A DNA stretch of 64,000 bases from contig JALHQZ010000008.1 of the NCBI GenBank assembly GCA_022841705.1, positions 1 through 64,000 on the forward strand, given 5' to 3'. The stretch's first letter is position 1; each line of letters starts with the position of its first letter. The DNA is from Pirellulales bacterium (lineage in GTDB: Bacteria; Planctomycetota; Planctomycetia; Pirellulales; Lacipirellulaceae). Of the stretch, positions 15,920-25,160 are shown in pieces. The translations under genes were made by a program, and so were the position numbers. The notes below the pieces were generated by a model, which worked only from the letters and a program-made list of their open reading frames with translations, did not search any database and was not told the DNA's origin.

Positions 15920-17602
15920 ATGAGTACGAGCGGCGTGCGTCGAACGCTTTTTCCAGACGCCGAGGACGAGCCGCCGACGCCGCGCGACTTTGCCAGCTTT
16001 GCGTCGACGGTCGAAGAGCGAATGGCGGCAGCATCGCGCTTTCGTGATCTCCGCGCAATGATTCAGACGTCGCCAGCCGTTGCCTATCGCGTGGGCGGCT
16101 TTGGCACTCCGCGCAAGCAAGCGGCGGCGCCCATACCGGAGCTGTTTCGCGAGCTGCTGCGGCTCGACTTTGGCATTTCGGCTACGCCTGACCAATGCGC
16201 GGGCGCGAGCGGTTTTTTGCGCCAACTGGTTGCAGAGTCGTTTCGTCGCATCATTCCGCTTGTGGACGATGAGACGCTGAGCAAGCGCAGCGCACTGAAC
16301 CTGACGATTGCCTATCGTGCACTCTACACGCGCCTCTACGACACCGTTCGTCGGCCATTCGACGCACGCCAGCTCGATACGGCGGCGACGCGAGGCTTTT
16401 GGCGAGGCTACTCGCACGGCGGCATGGCGGTGGTCGAGATTGAGACGCGCCAGCGACGCATTTTGGCGCTCGTCAGTATTCTGTCAATCTATCGTGCGCT
16501 GGCGTCTCGCGGCACCTTTGAGCAGCTTATGAATGGCAACTATGGCGGCTTTCTGACGCTTGTCGATGGCGAGCTGGTCGTCGATGGTGACGACGACCAG
16601 CTCGACATTGACACGAGCATGGCGCCGATTTATCTGGCAAACTGGCTGCCAGACGGACGCGCTGATACGACGCGTCGCGCAATCTACTTTGCGCACGACG
16701 ACGGCGTACTCGCAGTCGACCTGAACAAAGTTCTGCGAGAGTTTGCGGGCCAGACCGGCTTTTGGCCAACGGAAGACTCGTTTGCGCTTGCCAGTGTTGC
16801 GCGCGGCTCGCAACAAGACTCGCTTCTGATCGGCGTGGTTGCCGATGGAATGCCGGTGGAGCGCCGGTTTTTCGAAATTGATCGCGCCGGCACGGCGACG
16901 CCTTTCGAGCCAGCGACGCCGCTGGCCGGCAGCTTTGAGCTACTGTTGGCCCGACCCGACGTTTCGTTTGCATCGATTGTCGATAGTGACAGCAAATGGG
17001 TGCTTGTGGTTCAGTACGGCGCTCGGTCGGCTCGGCGCACGGACCGCATCGACTTGGCGCGACACCTCGCAGAGCGCGGCTACGTTCCAGAGGACGCCGA
17101 GTGGCAAATTAGCATTTACGGCAGCTCGTTTGCCAATCGGTCGTCCGACAACCGACTGCGCTTGTTCGCAATGCTGACGATCACTTGGCACCTCGCCGAC
17201 GAACCCGCCGCCGACTTTATCACAAGTGTGCTCGTGCGAGTCGACTGCCGCGCCAACGGCAGCATTTCCTCCGCAGTGGCCTTTTTACTGCCGCCAGCTT
17301 TTACCGAGACAACGCTGCCGCCCAACAGCGTCTTCAACGGCAGCACCGTCATCATGCGCCGAAAGGCTGGCGACAGCGAGAGACTGCTGACGTTTGACAC
17401 TGTTTCGGGCGAAGCGGTGGTACTGCCTGCATTTGTGCGCTACGATTGGCTGGTGGATGCCGAGCGTCAGTCGACAACGCTGCTCAGCATTCTCAACGAC
17501 GAGTTTGACAACAGCGCCGGCGTCGCCAGCGCGCGCGACTACACCGAGCGACAGCGCTACGAAGCGAGTGTCCTCGAGGTGCAGAGAGATTCACGAACGT
17601 GA
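15920..17602 (+). CDS. Large protein of unknown function, 560 aa
   Basis: Soluble, with no membrane helix or zinc cluster. The N-terminal 60 residues are charged (DAEDEPPTPRDF). From about residue 160 the chain becomes beta-rich with repeated short strands (AVVEIETRQRRILALVSI, FLTLVDGELVVDGDD, SLLIGVVADGM, VLVVQYGARSARR, VLVRVDCRANGSI). The alternation resembles a beta-propeller or a jelly-roll assembly, which is inference. It lies 15 bp downstream of the PAP2-like gene on the same strand. It is a possible virion or tegument component. Confidence 0.75.
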   Translation: MSTSGVRRTLFPDAEDEPPTPRDFASFASTVEERMAAASRFRDLRAMIQTSPAVAYRVGGFGTPRKQAAAPIPELFRELLRLDFGISATPDQCAGASGFLRQLVAESFRRIIPLVDDETLSKRSALNLTIAYRALYTRLYDTVRRPFDARQLDTAATRGFWRGYSHGGMAVVEIETRQRRILALVSILSIYRALASRGTFEQLMNGNYGGFLTLVDGELVVDGDDDQLDIDTSMAPIYLANWLPDGRADTTRRAIYFAHDDGVLAVDLNKVLREFAGQTGFWPTEDSFALASVARGSQQDSLLIGVVADGMPVERRFFEIDRAGTATPFEPATPLAGSFELLLARPDVSFASIVDSDSKWVLVVQYGARSARRTDRIDLARHLAERGYVPEDAEWQISIYGSSFANRSSDNRLRLFAMLTITWHLADEPAADFITSVLVRVDCRANGSISSAVAFLLPPAFTETTLPPNSVFNGSTVIMRRKAGDSERLLTFDTVSGEAVVLPAFVRYDWLVDAERQSTTLLSILNDEFDNSAGVASARDYTERQRYEASVLEVQRDSRT

Positions 17603-17606
17603 TGAT

Positions 17607-18377
17607 TTAAGGGCAAGCAACGAAAAACGACTCGCGTTGACATGCCAGGTCGGGGCACGTGCACTGATTGTCAACGCATGCCTGTGTAACGCAGCGGCGC
17701 AATTCTTCGGCGCCATCTCTCGCTACAGTAATTCGGTATTCACAAATACCGCCGGCTTGAGTGCACGTGCCCGGAATTTCAAGGCCGAGTTGGCACGGCT
17801 GAGACTCTTCTAAAGTTGGAAAGGCGTCAATCCCCGGGCACTGGCGCTCGTCGCGGCACTGAAAGTTCGTTTGGCCAATCTGCCCGGTTTCGCGCACACA
17901 TATCTGAACCGTCGGCTCGGCACCGAGTCCAGTGCAGGTGCAGCTCTCATCGCCATTAACGCAAACGGAAGAATCGCAGGTAAATAGGTCGCGCAAAAGG
18001 TTGGCCGTCGAAACGTCGCTAAGCTGAACCAAAGTCGTGCACTGTCCAGGGGCGCTGCAAAATCCTGGAACCGTTGTCGAGCACTCCAGCCGTGGCTGCA
18101 AGCCTTCTGGCAAGTCGATAAAGCCAAAGCAGGCGGGCAGCGGCGGCGGAGGCGGTGGCTCTTCGGCCGCGGCGCCCGTCAGCGAAAAGATCAGGACCAG
18201 GAAGATGGCGATGACCGAGAGGAAGACGAGTGTTCCGCATGCCACAATCAGCAGCTGTCCCTCGGGTACGTCGAAGATTGGTCGCGTGTCGACGTCGCGC
18301 TCAAACTCTTCGACATCGTCGTCGTCGCGGTCGCGCGCGCGGCTTGCGCGACGCTGGCGCGCTTCGGAACTACTCAT
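17607..18377 (-). CDS. Type II membrane protein with Cys-rich ectodomain (copy 1), 256 aa
   Basis: The cytosolic N-terminus is Arg/Asp-rich (residues 1-38). A single transmembrane helix lies at about 41-67 (QLLIVACGTLVFLSVIAIFL) and is followed by a Pro run. The ectodomain carries about 20 cysteines in spaced pairs. It ends with CTCPDLACQ, which matches CSCPDLACT of the neighbour at 18440-19225. The same order of Cys pairs in both shows tandem duplication. It is probably an envelope spike-type protein stabilised by disulphides. No known family was recognised. Confidence 0.8.
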   Translation of the reverse strand: MSSSEARQRRASRARDRDDDDVEEFERDVDTRPIFDVPEGQLLIVACGTLVFLSVIAIFLVLIFSLTGAAAEEPPPPPPLPACFGFIDLPEGLQPRLECSTTVPGFCSAPGQCTTLVQLSDVSTANLLRDLFTCDSSVCVNGDESCTCTGLGAEPTVQICVRETGQIGQTNFQCRDERQCPGIDAFPTLEESQPCQLGLEIPGTCTQAGGICEYRITVARDGAEELRRCVTQACVDNQCTCPDLACQRESFFVACP

Positions 18378-18439
18378 AGCTCACCGACAACTTCCGATTG
18401 ATTTTTTTTGTTTCAATCTACGCCCCATCAACGCCATCT

Positions 18440-19225
18440 CTACACACAGGCCATCGTGAAGACAAAGCCAGTGTCTGCAGCGCGCGTGCAGGCCAAGTCG
18501 GGGCAGGAGCATGGGTTGAGGGGAGTGCAATCTATGAGTCGACACGAGCGCGACTCGAATTCCGCGTTGTCAGTTGTGCCACCAACTATCAGCCGATAGT
18601 TGCACGTCTCGCCATCATTTGCGCAAAAGCCCTCCTCGACCTGGAAGCCGAGTGTGCACGGCGCCTGCTGTTGCAGATCGACGTCGGAGAAACTTGTGCA
18701 GGTGCGCGGCGCGCGGCAAGGAAACGCGATTGGAACAGGAAACTCAATAGAGATGGTCCTTTGGCAAAACCTATCGGAGCTCGTAATCGGGCAGTCGCAG
18801 CGAGTTTCTGAATCGCCAGTGCAGACCGACGCCTCGCAAACCGAGAATGTCGATTCAAAACTATTATCGAGCGGTACGTCGCCTCGCACTGCCTGAATTA
18901 CTTCGCACCGCTGCTGTACAGTGCGTGAGCACCGCCCAGGCAGCGAATTGGCACAAACACGTGTTTCCGGTTGCAATGATTCGACCGCGCTTGTAAACGC
19001 CGAACATGTGTTGAGCGGCGGCGGTGGCGTGGGCGCCGGTGTCACAAAAACGGTGGTTGTGGTGGTCGTGTCGCCAAAGGCCTCGGGTGCGACGACGGTG
19101 AGTGTGAAGACTCCGATAAGTGCGAGCACGGAGAGGCAAAGGAGCGCAATACAGGTTCCCCAGAGCAGCTGATTCTCGGAAATATCGAGCACCGGGTCGC
19201 GGCGCGATTGGCGGCGACCACTCAT
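18440..19225 (-). CDS. Type II membrane protein with Cys-rich ectodomain (copy 2), 261 aa
   Basis: Same architecture as the downstream copy: a short basic N-terminus with DISENQLLWGT (compare DVPEGQLLIVACGT), a transmembrane helix at about 20-45 and a Thr/Pro stalk (TTTTTTVFVTPAPTPPPP). A Cys-rich ectodomain of about 190 residues follows, ending NPCSCPDLACTR. The Thr/Pro stalk suggests O-glycosylation. Spacing to copy 1 is about 60 bp. The product is predicted to lie in the virion envelope or host secretory membranes. Confidence 0.8.
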   Translation of the reverse strand: MSGRRQSRRDPVLDISENQLLWGTCIALLCLSVLALIGVFTLTVVAPEAFGDTTTTTTVFVTPAPTPPPPLNTCSAFTSAVESLQPETRVCANSLPGRCSRTVQQRCEVIQAVRGDVPLDNSFESTFSVCEASVCTGDSETRCDCPITSSDRFCQRTISIEFPVPIAFPCRAPRTCTSFSDVDLQQQAPCTLGFQVEEGFCANDGETCNYRLIVGGTTDNAEFESRSCRLIDCTPLNPCSCPDLACTRAADTGFVFTMACV

Positions 19226-19290
19226 GTTTCAAGATGAGGAGCGGTGGTGGTGTTGTTGAAAGCTCTGAACCCTCTTTCACATCGCCAAAG

Positions 19291-19737
19291 ATGAGTAATC
19301 GAAACTTGATTGATCGTGAGGGTCGCAACGGATCGGTGGTCTATCTGGTCGGCGGCTGCTGCGTTTGCATTGGCTTTGCCGTCACGATTGGCCTGCTGAT
19401 TGCTGTTTTGGTTGAAGTCAACCACCTCACACCGTCGACGCCGCCGGTCGAAGCTGTCGGAAGTCTCAAAGTGGCCTCGTCGCCGTACAGTGCGGCGAAT
19501 CGCGTCAAAGCTGCGCAGGCGATTGCCGGCGTCGGCGCGCTGCAGCAACAGCAGAAGCGCGACATCCTCAACGTGCCACACCTTGCCGCTGCCGCCAACT
19601 TTGCCAACGCCGCCGCCGAAAACAACAACGACGACGAGTTGCCCGAGTTGCTCGAGGCCAAGGCGGCGCCGGCGAAGAAGGCCGGTCTGTCGCTGGCGGA
19701 GCAGGCGCGCGCTCGTGCCGCCGGTCTCAAAGCCTGA
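19291..19737 (+). CDS. Small type II membrane protein, 148 aa
   Basis: A short basic N-terminus is followed by one strong transmembrane helix (VVYLVGGCCVCIGFAVTIGL, about residues 16-40) and an Ala/Asn/Lys-rich tail with low complexity. It starts at ATG 19291 in CCAAAGATGAGT, 65 bp from the divergent start of the Cys-rich copy 2. The tail contains several dibasic sites (QQKRD, PAKKAG). The architecture (short inside, one anchor, extended tail) fits a minor virion membrane protein. No family was recognised. Confidence 0.7.
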   Translation: MSNRNLIDREGRNGSVVYLVGGCCVCIGFAVTIGLLIAVLVEVNHLTPSTPPVEAVGSLKVASSPYSAANRVKAAQAIAGVGALQQQQKRDILNVPHLAAAANFANAAAENNNDDELPELLEAKAAPAKKAGLSLAEQARARAAGLKA

Positions 19738-19795
19738 TTGAACAAAAAACTGCTTTTTACTTACCACGCACCGCACAAAAAACCAAAAAAAAACG

Positions 19796-21598
19796 ATGTC
19801 TCGTGCCCTGATGAATCTTGCGCTCGACTGTATTGGCAGCGATCGCGTCGATTTGTCAGCTTCGAACACCGCCGGCGACACGCCGCCCGTGGTGCTCGAT
19901 AGCGAGACGGGCCGGCGTGTCGATGCGGTGGCGTGTGATTTGTTTCCAGACGAAACGCCGGTGCTGGTGCGTGAAATGGACGCGCTGTTGAAAGCAGCGG
20001 CGCTGGTCGGCTCGGCCGTCGACAAGGCGCGCATCGGCTATGCGATTCTGCGCGCCGAGTTTGACGTGAGCGAGAGCGATATTCGACGCGGTCAGCTCGA
20101 GCTCGAGTGCCCGATGCGCGTCTCGTTCATTGGCAATGCGCCGAATCACATCGGCATCGACACCGCTCTTGCAGGTACGAAGCCGTACGCGCTCTCGGCG
20201 GCGCTGGTCGGCTACGACACGCGTGCGCTGCCGTTTGACGTGCAGGTGGCGCTGACGGGCGTCAGCGATGCCGACTCCCTGCGCGACTGCATTCTCCTCG
20301 GTCGCGACCTGGCCGAGCGCGGCAGCAAGACGTGCAAGCCGCACGCGCTGCTCACGCGACCGCTCGTCTGCCACGAACCGCTCACGGGCTCGTCGTTTGG
20401 CTCGATTGAAGCGATCGGCTTTGACGCGCAACAGCTGCGCAGCAACGTGCTCGAGCACGTGACGGCCGCCGACCAGCCCGAACGCGCGCAGCGCTTCGCA
20501 CAGCTCTTTGGGCAGCGGCAGGCGGCGCTGGCGAACCTCGGCGTGCTGCTCGACGCCACGCTGAGCTGCGCGGGCGGCGGTGGCGGCTCGGGCGCCTCGC
20601 AGCTGCTGCGCAGCTTCTACCTGGTGCCGACCGTCTACGAGTTCACAAAGCTGCTGGTGCGCGTGCACCTATTTTTGACGATGCGCGCCGTGCGCATTGC
20701 GCGAATCAGTTCGCCCGCCATCGACATGTCGCTCTACGAGGTGCCGTATTCGCGCGGACACATGGTTTTTCCGGCCGCCGAACTCGACGAAGTGATTGAC
20801 TTTATCAACACGCACCTGGTCGGCGCGCACCCGAGCTTCCTCGCCGGCAGTCTGAGTGCGCGCATTTCGCCCTTTAACTATGCCAGCTGGAGCGACGCCT
20901 GGTCAAACGTCGTCGCGCCGCACGACCCGGCCGTGCCGCTCGACGAGCGGCGTCTCTCGTGCGCGGCCGAATTCGTCATCTTCTACGTTTCGTTTGCGCG
21001 CGGCACTGTTGCCGGCGACGCACAGCTTCTCCAAAAGCAATCCGCGTCGCTCAAAGCGCGCGCCGTCGGCGCACTGCCGGCGCACAAGCCCTCGCTGTCA
21101 TCGTTCGCCTACTACGGCCAGCTGACAGACGACGAGGACGATGACGACGACGACTCGGTTGTGTTTGGCGCCGAAGCTGTCGAGCGGTCGGTGTCTTCTG
21201 CGGGCACCGACTTTTCGCCGATGCCGCAGCCGCCCAGCAATATGCCGTTTCCGCTCGACATTTGCACGCCGCGCGCGCAAGAGCCAGAGTCGCCCGACAC
21301 CTTTCGGCTCTCGGGCATCATGAAAGGCTCGCCCTCTATCTATGCGGTGGCGCGCAAGCGTCTGTACGAGAAGAAGCCGGCGTCGAGCGATGACAGTGCC
21401 ACTCTGTCATCGAGCGACAGTGCTGCTGCTCATGATACGCCGCCACCAACGATGCCGCGCAGCGCGGTGATACCGATTCACCGCGAAGAGACGTGTGCGC
21501 GCGAGGCCTACTCGGCCGACACGGTGCCCGACTCTTTCGAGCCGCAGACGATGGAGTTGGCCACCACCGTCTTCCAGCTCGACGAACAGGCAGTTTAA
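19796..21598 (+). CDS. Large protein of unknown function with acidic linker, 600 aa
   Basis: Residues 1-430 look globular, with alternating alpha/beta content and no membrane helix. An acidic run encoded by GAC/GAT triplets (DDEDDDDDDS, about 442-452) separates this from a Ser/Pro-rich, probably disordered C-terminus containing several SP/TP phospho-acceptor-like sites. The ATG follows a long A-rich leader (AAAAAACCAAAAAAAAACG). The division into a folded body and an acidic, phosphorylatable tail resembles viral tegument or regulatory proteins, but this is only architectural. Confidence 0.75.
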   Translation: MSRALMNLALDCIGSDRVDLSASNTAGDTPPVVLDSETGRRVDAVACDLFPDETPVLVREMDALLKAAALVGSAVDKARIGYAILRAEFDVSESDIRRGQLELECPMRVSFIGNAPNHIGIDTALAGTKPYALSAALVGYDTRALPFDVQVALTGVSDADSLRDCILLGRDLAERGSKTCKPHALLTRPLVCHEPLTGSSFGSIEAIGFDAQQLRSNVLEHVTAADQPERAQRFAQLFGQRQAALANLGVLLDATLSCAGGGGGSGASQLLRSFYLVPTVYEFTKLLVRVHLFLTMRAVRIARISSPAIDMSLYEVPYSRGHMVFPAAELDEVIDFINTHLVGAHPSFLAGSLSARISPFNYASWSDAWSNVVAPHDPAVPLDERRLSCAAEFVIFYVSFARGTVAGDAQLLQKQSASLKARAVGALPAHKPSLSSFAYYGQLTDDEDDDDDDSVVFGAEAVERSVSSAGTDFSPMPQPPSNMPFPLDICTPRAQEPESPDTFRLSGIMKGSPSIYAVARKRLYEKKPASSDDSATLSSSDSAAAHDTPPPTMPRSAVIPIHREETCAREAYSADTVPDSFEPQTMELATTVFQLDEQAV

Positions 21599-21608
21599 AA
21601 AGTCCCCC

Positions 21609-22922
21609 TCAATACACTGCACCCCAGACTGATTTGTGGTGCACCGACACTGGCTTTGGTCCGGCGAGATTCTGCGGGCGCGCGCCAGTGCTGCGAATGG
21701 CGCGTGGATCGCTGCTCGGCGCGACAGCAGTGACCGGCTGCTGAGCGCGTCTGCCGCTGCCGCAGCACGAGAGCTCGATAAACGCGGCAAGAATCACAAT
21801 GGAAAAGGCGATAAAGAGCGGAATAAACGTGACGAACCAGTCGTTCTGCGCGACGTCGTCTTGTGCCAGCAGCGCCTGTTGTGCGATGAGCAGGGCGGCG
21901 ACGCTGATGACAATGACGGCCTCGTAGAACTTGGCGCCGAGACTCTTGCGCCCCGCTGGTCGCTTGTTGCCCGCATTGCGCCACAGGCACAGGCTGAGCA
22001 GGAGCAGGAGACTGGTGGCAATCAGCAGGCCTTCGACCACGTACAGGCCGGCAAAGACCTGGTCGAGCGTCGCCGTGCCGAGCTGGCCGTCGATCAGCAG
22101 GCCGACGACGACGAGTGTGAGCAGGAAGCCGACGAGAAAGACGTAGAGGAGCCAGGCGAGCAGAATGTCGGCTACACCGTAGGTCATGCTGGGCGTAAAC
22201 ATAAACACGCACGGCAGCTCGTGGTAGGCGCCATCGGCAATGTAGTCGGCGCGCTTCTCGCGCTGCTGCCACTCGGCCTGCGCGGCATAGTCGCTGTCGA
22301 GCGGACAGCAGACGAGCACGCCCGACATTGCGGCACCCAGGTACTCGCCATTGCCCAACGACCGCTGATACGTCGCCTCGCCGCACACGCGGAATGCGGC
22401 AAGCAGCAGCACGACCGCGGCGACGCCAAACACCACCTCGAGCGGTATCAACACCAGTGACCACGGACGCTCATTGCCCACCGTCGCATCATCGATGCGA
22501 CAGAGTTGGTCGATCAGCAGGCCGAGGAAGACCGCGGCGGGCACGAGCAGCGCCAGGTCAATCAGCGCATTCCAAAAGTAAACCAGCGCAATGCGTCGTT
22601 TGAGGTCCGATTTCACGAGCCGCTGCGCGCCGCCATACTGCTGCTGCGAGGAAGAGGCAGCCGAGCCATCGGCGCTCGCTTCGTCGTCGGTCTCTGCCGC
22701 GCCGCCTTGGTCGCCTCTGATGCACCAGTTCCGCGCCGACGACACCAGCGTGATCAGATTGTACAGAACTGCCGCCACCAGATAGATGATCAGCGGCGTA
22801 AACTCTGACACCCACGCCGTAGTCTCGAGCGGCTCCTCGCGCCGCTCATTCAGCTCGTCGGCAATAATCAGCAGCTGAACGAGCAGGAAAATGGCTAGCG
22901 GCGCCAGGCGCAGCACAATCAT
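21609..22922 (-). CDS. Polytopic membrane protein, TMEM185-like, 437 aa
   Basis: About ten transmembrane helices. Three places carry the W-x-x-x-x-x-P-L pattern typical of the TMEM185/Fragile-X-F family: AWVSEFTPLIIYLVAAVLYN, WSLVLIPLEVVFGVAAVVLL and DWFVTFIPLFIAFSIVILAA. The similarity is by pattern and not certain. A Cys/Ser-rich linker (about residues 70-110) and a Pro-rich tail are predicted on the same side. ATG 22922 gives MIVLRLAPLAIF; the codons above it run into an A-rich leader. A possible role is in host-derived or envelope membranes. Confidence 0.7.
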   Translation of the reverse strand: MIVLRLAPLAIFLLVQLLIIADELNERREEPLETTAWVSEFTPLIIYLVAAVLYNLITLVSSARNWCIRGDQGGAAETDDEASADGSAASSSQQQYGGAQRLVKSDLKRRIALVYFWNALIDLALLVPAAVFLGLLIDQLCRIDDATVGNERPWSLVLIPLEVVFGVAAVVLLLAAFRVCGEATYQRSLGNGEYLGAAMSGVLVCCPLDSDYAAQAEWQQREKRADYIADGAYHELPCVFMFTPSMTYGVADILLAWLLYVFLVGFLLTLVVVGLLIDGQLGTATLDQVFAGLYVVEGLLIATSLLLLLSLCLWRNAGNKRPAGRKSLGAKFYEAVIVISVAALLIAQQALLAQDDVAQNDWFVTFIPLFIAFSIVILAAFIELSCCGSGRRAQQPVTAVAPSSDPRAIRSTGARPQNLAGPKPVSVHHKSVWGAVY

Positions 22923-22951
22923 TCTTTCACTCAAAGTTTTTTTTTGTCGAA

Positions 22952-23605
22952 TCAAGTCAGCGCACGCAGGCCGCAGCGGCGTTGGTAGATTTGCGTGGCG
23001 TCGTTTTCCGGGTTGTGATCGTGAGGCGCCGTGATAAACGCCTCGACAAACTCGTGCTGCGCGGCGCTGAGAAACGCCTCCTGCTCCGTCGGATCGTCGG
23101 TCGGCACGTAGCCGGCACTGAACATCTCGGCCATTGGCTTTGCTTCGTCGCCAAAAAGCTTGTAGAACTCGAGGTTGATGACGCCAATGTCATACGCCGG
23201 ATTGTCGCTCACCAAGCGCGCCTTGACCTTGCCGACATTGTCGCGTCCAAACGGACCCCACACACGGTCGAGCTCGAGCAGCCACGCGTGAAACTTGCGA
23301 ATATGGTCGGGCTCCGCGTGGTTGTTGATGTGCTGCAGCACATCGGGGAACTGCTGCCACCAGTCGTAGGTGCGCGGTTCGAAGCCTTCTTTCGGCGGCA
23401 CCTTGCTGGCAAACATGCGCTTCTCGATGATCACGCCATTCGAAAAGCCGACGCAGGCGCCAATCGCCAAAATGCCGTACTTGAACGAGGCACCAACGCG
23501 CTCGATATCGACGGCGATGTAGATTTCTTTCGGCGCGTCTGCGGAAGGCTCGATTTTTGCTTTCTTTTCAGCACCGCCGCCTTCGCGCTCCTCGTTGTCA
23601 CTCAT
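22952..23605 (-). CDS. DnaQ-like (DEDDh) 3'-5' exonuclease, 217 aa
   Basis: The DEDDh catalytic set is visible: D33 and E35 in VDIERVG (motif I, normally D-x-E), D134 or D139 in VSDNPAYDIGVIN (motif II) and H197 with D202 in HNPENDA (motif III, H-x4-D). The length matches stand-alone exonucleases of the RNase T/DnaQ superfamily. The first 25 residues are charged and disordered. It removes 3' nucleotides from DNA or RNA; the substrate cannot be told from sequence. A proofreading or RNA-decay role is inferred. Confidence 0.88.
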   Translation of the reverse strand: MSDNEEREGGGAEKKAKIEPSADAPKEIYIAVDIERVGASFKYGILAIGACVGFSNGVIIEKRMFASKVPPKEGFEPRTYDWWQQFPDVLQHINNHAEPDHIRKFHAWLLELDRVWGPFGRDNVGKVKARLVSDNPAYDIGVINLEFYKLFGDEAKPMAEMFSAGYVPTDDPTEQEAFLSAAQHEFVEAFITAPHDHNPENDATQIYQRRCGLRALT

Positions 23606-23645
23606 TCTTCTTTCAATTGTGATGTCTCACGCACACGAGTAACGA

Positions 23646-23699
23646 ATGTGGTTCAAATGGGAGATCGCCAAAACAGTGAAACACTTTCGCCAGCGATGA
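23646..23699 (+). pseudogene. Relic of KHF-family C-terminal tail
   Basis: This reads M-W-F-K-W-E-I-A-K-T-V-K-H-F-R-Q-R-stop and is preceded in frame by a stop. It closely matches the end of the intact gene at 27322-28293, down to the shared DNA string CGAATGTGGTTCAAATGGGA. Nothing upstream continues the homology, so it is the stump of a deleted paralogue. Its stop codon overlaps the ATG of the next gene, preserving the ATGA junction. Confidence 0.8.
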
Positions 23700-24664
23700 G
23701 CACAAACAATCAGACGCGCCGCGCACTCGGCGATGCGCTGGTGCGCGAACACGGCCTCTCCAAGGTCATCAAAATGGCAGAGCGCGTTGTGGCCTCGGAC
23801 GAGTGTCTCCACCTCGAAACGACGCTGGTCCCACTTCTTTTGTGCGCAACACGCGCCGCGGTGCAGCGAGGTACCATGACCGTGCTGAGCCGGGTGAGGT
23901 TTCTGCGCGATGAGAGTTACAAGCAGGCGCGGGAAACGCAATGCATAATTGCAAGAATGCTGGCGTCACTTGTCGACGTCGAAGAAGAATGTCCGGCGCT
24001 TCTCGCGCCCATTCTCGACGAAATCTATCAGGTCATTTGCTTTGCCTGCACCTCGGACCCCGATCTCTGCATATCTCTGGCGCAACTTCTTTGCGATACC
24101 GCGCGCAGTCACGCGCCTCACAACTATCGCTCCGAATGCCTGGACACGATGGTGGGTATCATGCCATTGCGGTTCGATCGACCACTCATGTGCGATGCAC
24201 TGATCACAGCCGGCGCGCTCGAGGCGCTGGCAGCCACAAATCGTTTTCTTTGGCAAACGTCGCACATCGTGGGGCGCGCAAGCGCAGCGGCTCTGAAAAT
24301 GCACAGACCCGCTCTGCAGGCTTTTTGCAAGCGAATTTTTGCGCAAGACAATTGGTATCTTTTATCAACCGCATTTGTGCAGCAGATGGGCGGCGCGATG
24401 CTAGAGTACAACAACTCGGCGTCGCTTCGTGGCATCAAATCCCAGAGCCGCCACCACTACAGCGAACATGGCGAGGCTGCGCGCGTCGCTCACAAACGCG
24501 TCTTTCGCTACCTCGTCACGACCACGTGCATTGCGCTGCAGTCGCTCGGCCTACCGGCGCTGATGACGCTAGGTATTGTTGACGAGCAGTACGAGAACGA
24601 CTACACCATGTTTTTCAAGTGGAACGTGATTGCCAAGGTGAAGCACTTTAAACAGCGCGATTGA
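23696..24664 (+). CDS. KHF-tail family protein, 322 aa
   Basis: An all-helical protein of unknown function with a C-terminal module shared with 26063-26965, 27322-28293 and 62718-63887. The module reads ICIALQSL-type helix, LGLPALMTLGIVDE, then FFKWNVIAKVKHFKQRD. The module's position and the LP-x-L-x-x-x-I-V core resemble the F-box-like PRANC element that ends poxviral ankyrin proteins, so Cullin-1 recruitment is plausible (inference). The body has ARM/HEAT-like paired helices (about residues 30-240). The ATG overlaps the stop of a relic paralogue. Confidence 0.75.
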   Translation: MSTNNQTRRALGDALVREHGLSKVIKMAERVVASDECLHLETTLVPLLLCATRAAVQRGTMTVLSRVRFLRDESYKQARETQCIIARMLASLVDVEEECPALLAPILDEIYQVICFACTSDPDLCISLAQLLCDTARSHAPHNYRSECLDTMVGIMPLRFDRPLMCDALITAGALEALAATNRFLWQTSHIVGRASAAALKMHRPALQAFCKRIFAQDNWYLLSTAFVQQMGGAMLEYNNSASLRGIKSQSRHHYSEHGEAARVAHKRVFRYLVTTTCIALQSLGLPALMTLGIVDEQYENDYTMFFKWNVIAKVKHFKQRD

Positions 24665-24687
24665 AGCATTGAAGAGTGGTCGCCATT

Positions 24688-24951
24688 TCATTCTCGGTTC
24701 TGAGGAGCTTGCGACAAACGTTGACCCAAGCCAACCGCCGCCAAGTGAGCACCATAGACCATGTGGAACGCGATGCTCGCATAGAAAATGAATCTTGCGT
24801 ACGGCAGCTCCATCGGTGCTATTGTATTTCCAGAACCGACCGATCTGAAAGCAACAAATATAAGAGCCAGCGCGCTGCCTAACAGCCCAAACAGCAGCGC
24901 ACCAAGCACCGCGCCGGCGATCTTTCCAAGTGTCTTGACGTCGTAAATCAT
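24688..24951 (-). CDS. Small two-span membrane protein, 87 aa
   Basis: Two hydrophobic helices: IAGAVLGALLFGLLGSALAL with LIFVAF, and FIFYASIAFHMVYGAHLAAV. A short loop separates them and the C-terminus is polar. Gly/Ala-x3-Gly spacing in the first helix suggests close helix packing. It starts at ATG 24951 (MIYDVKTLGK). It lies convergently 23 bp from the upstream KHF gene. No family was recognised. Confidence 0.65.
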   Translation of the reverse strand: MIYDVKTLGKIAGAVLGALLFGLLGSALALIFVAFRSVGSGNTIAPMELPYARFIFYASIAFHMVYGAHLAAVGLGQRLSQAPQNRE

Positions 24952-25038
24952 CTGTTTGTCTTTTGTTTGTGACAGACTTTGTAACAACAGCGATGAGCGC
25001 TGCGGTCGTGTTTACGAGCCTTTCCAAGGAGGGATTTG

Positions 25039-25065
25039 GTAAAGCACTTTAAACAAAAGTCGTAG
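25039..25065 (+). pseudogene. Second relic of KHF-family tail
   Basis: A short stretch, GGTAAAGCACTTTAAACA, encodes V-K-H-F-K-Q-K-S-stop and matches the end of the gene at 23696-24664 (GGTGAAGCACTTTAAACAGC). The sequence upstream no longer resembles the family. It lies in a 210-bp gap (24952-25160) that otherwise shows nothing recognisable. Confidence 0.5.
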
Positions 25066-25160
25066 ATGCGGGAAAACCAACGGTCCGTTTACTGAGAAAA
25101 AACAATAGCGTCGATATAACACGCTGAGCGTTCTGATGACGTCGACATTTTTCTGTAGCT

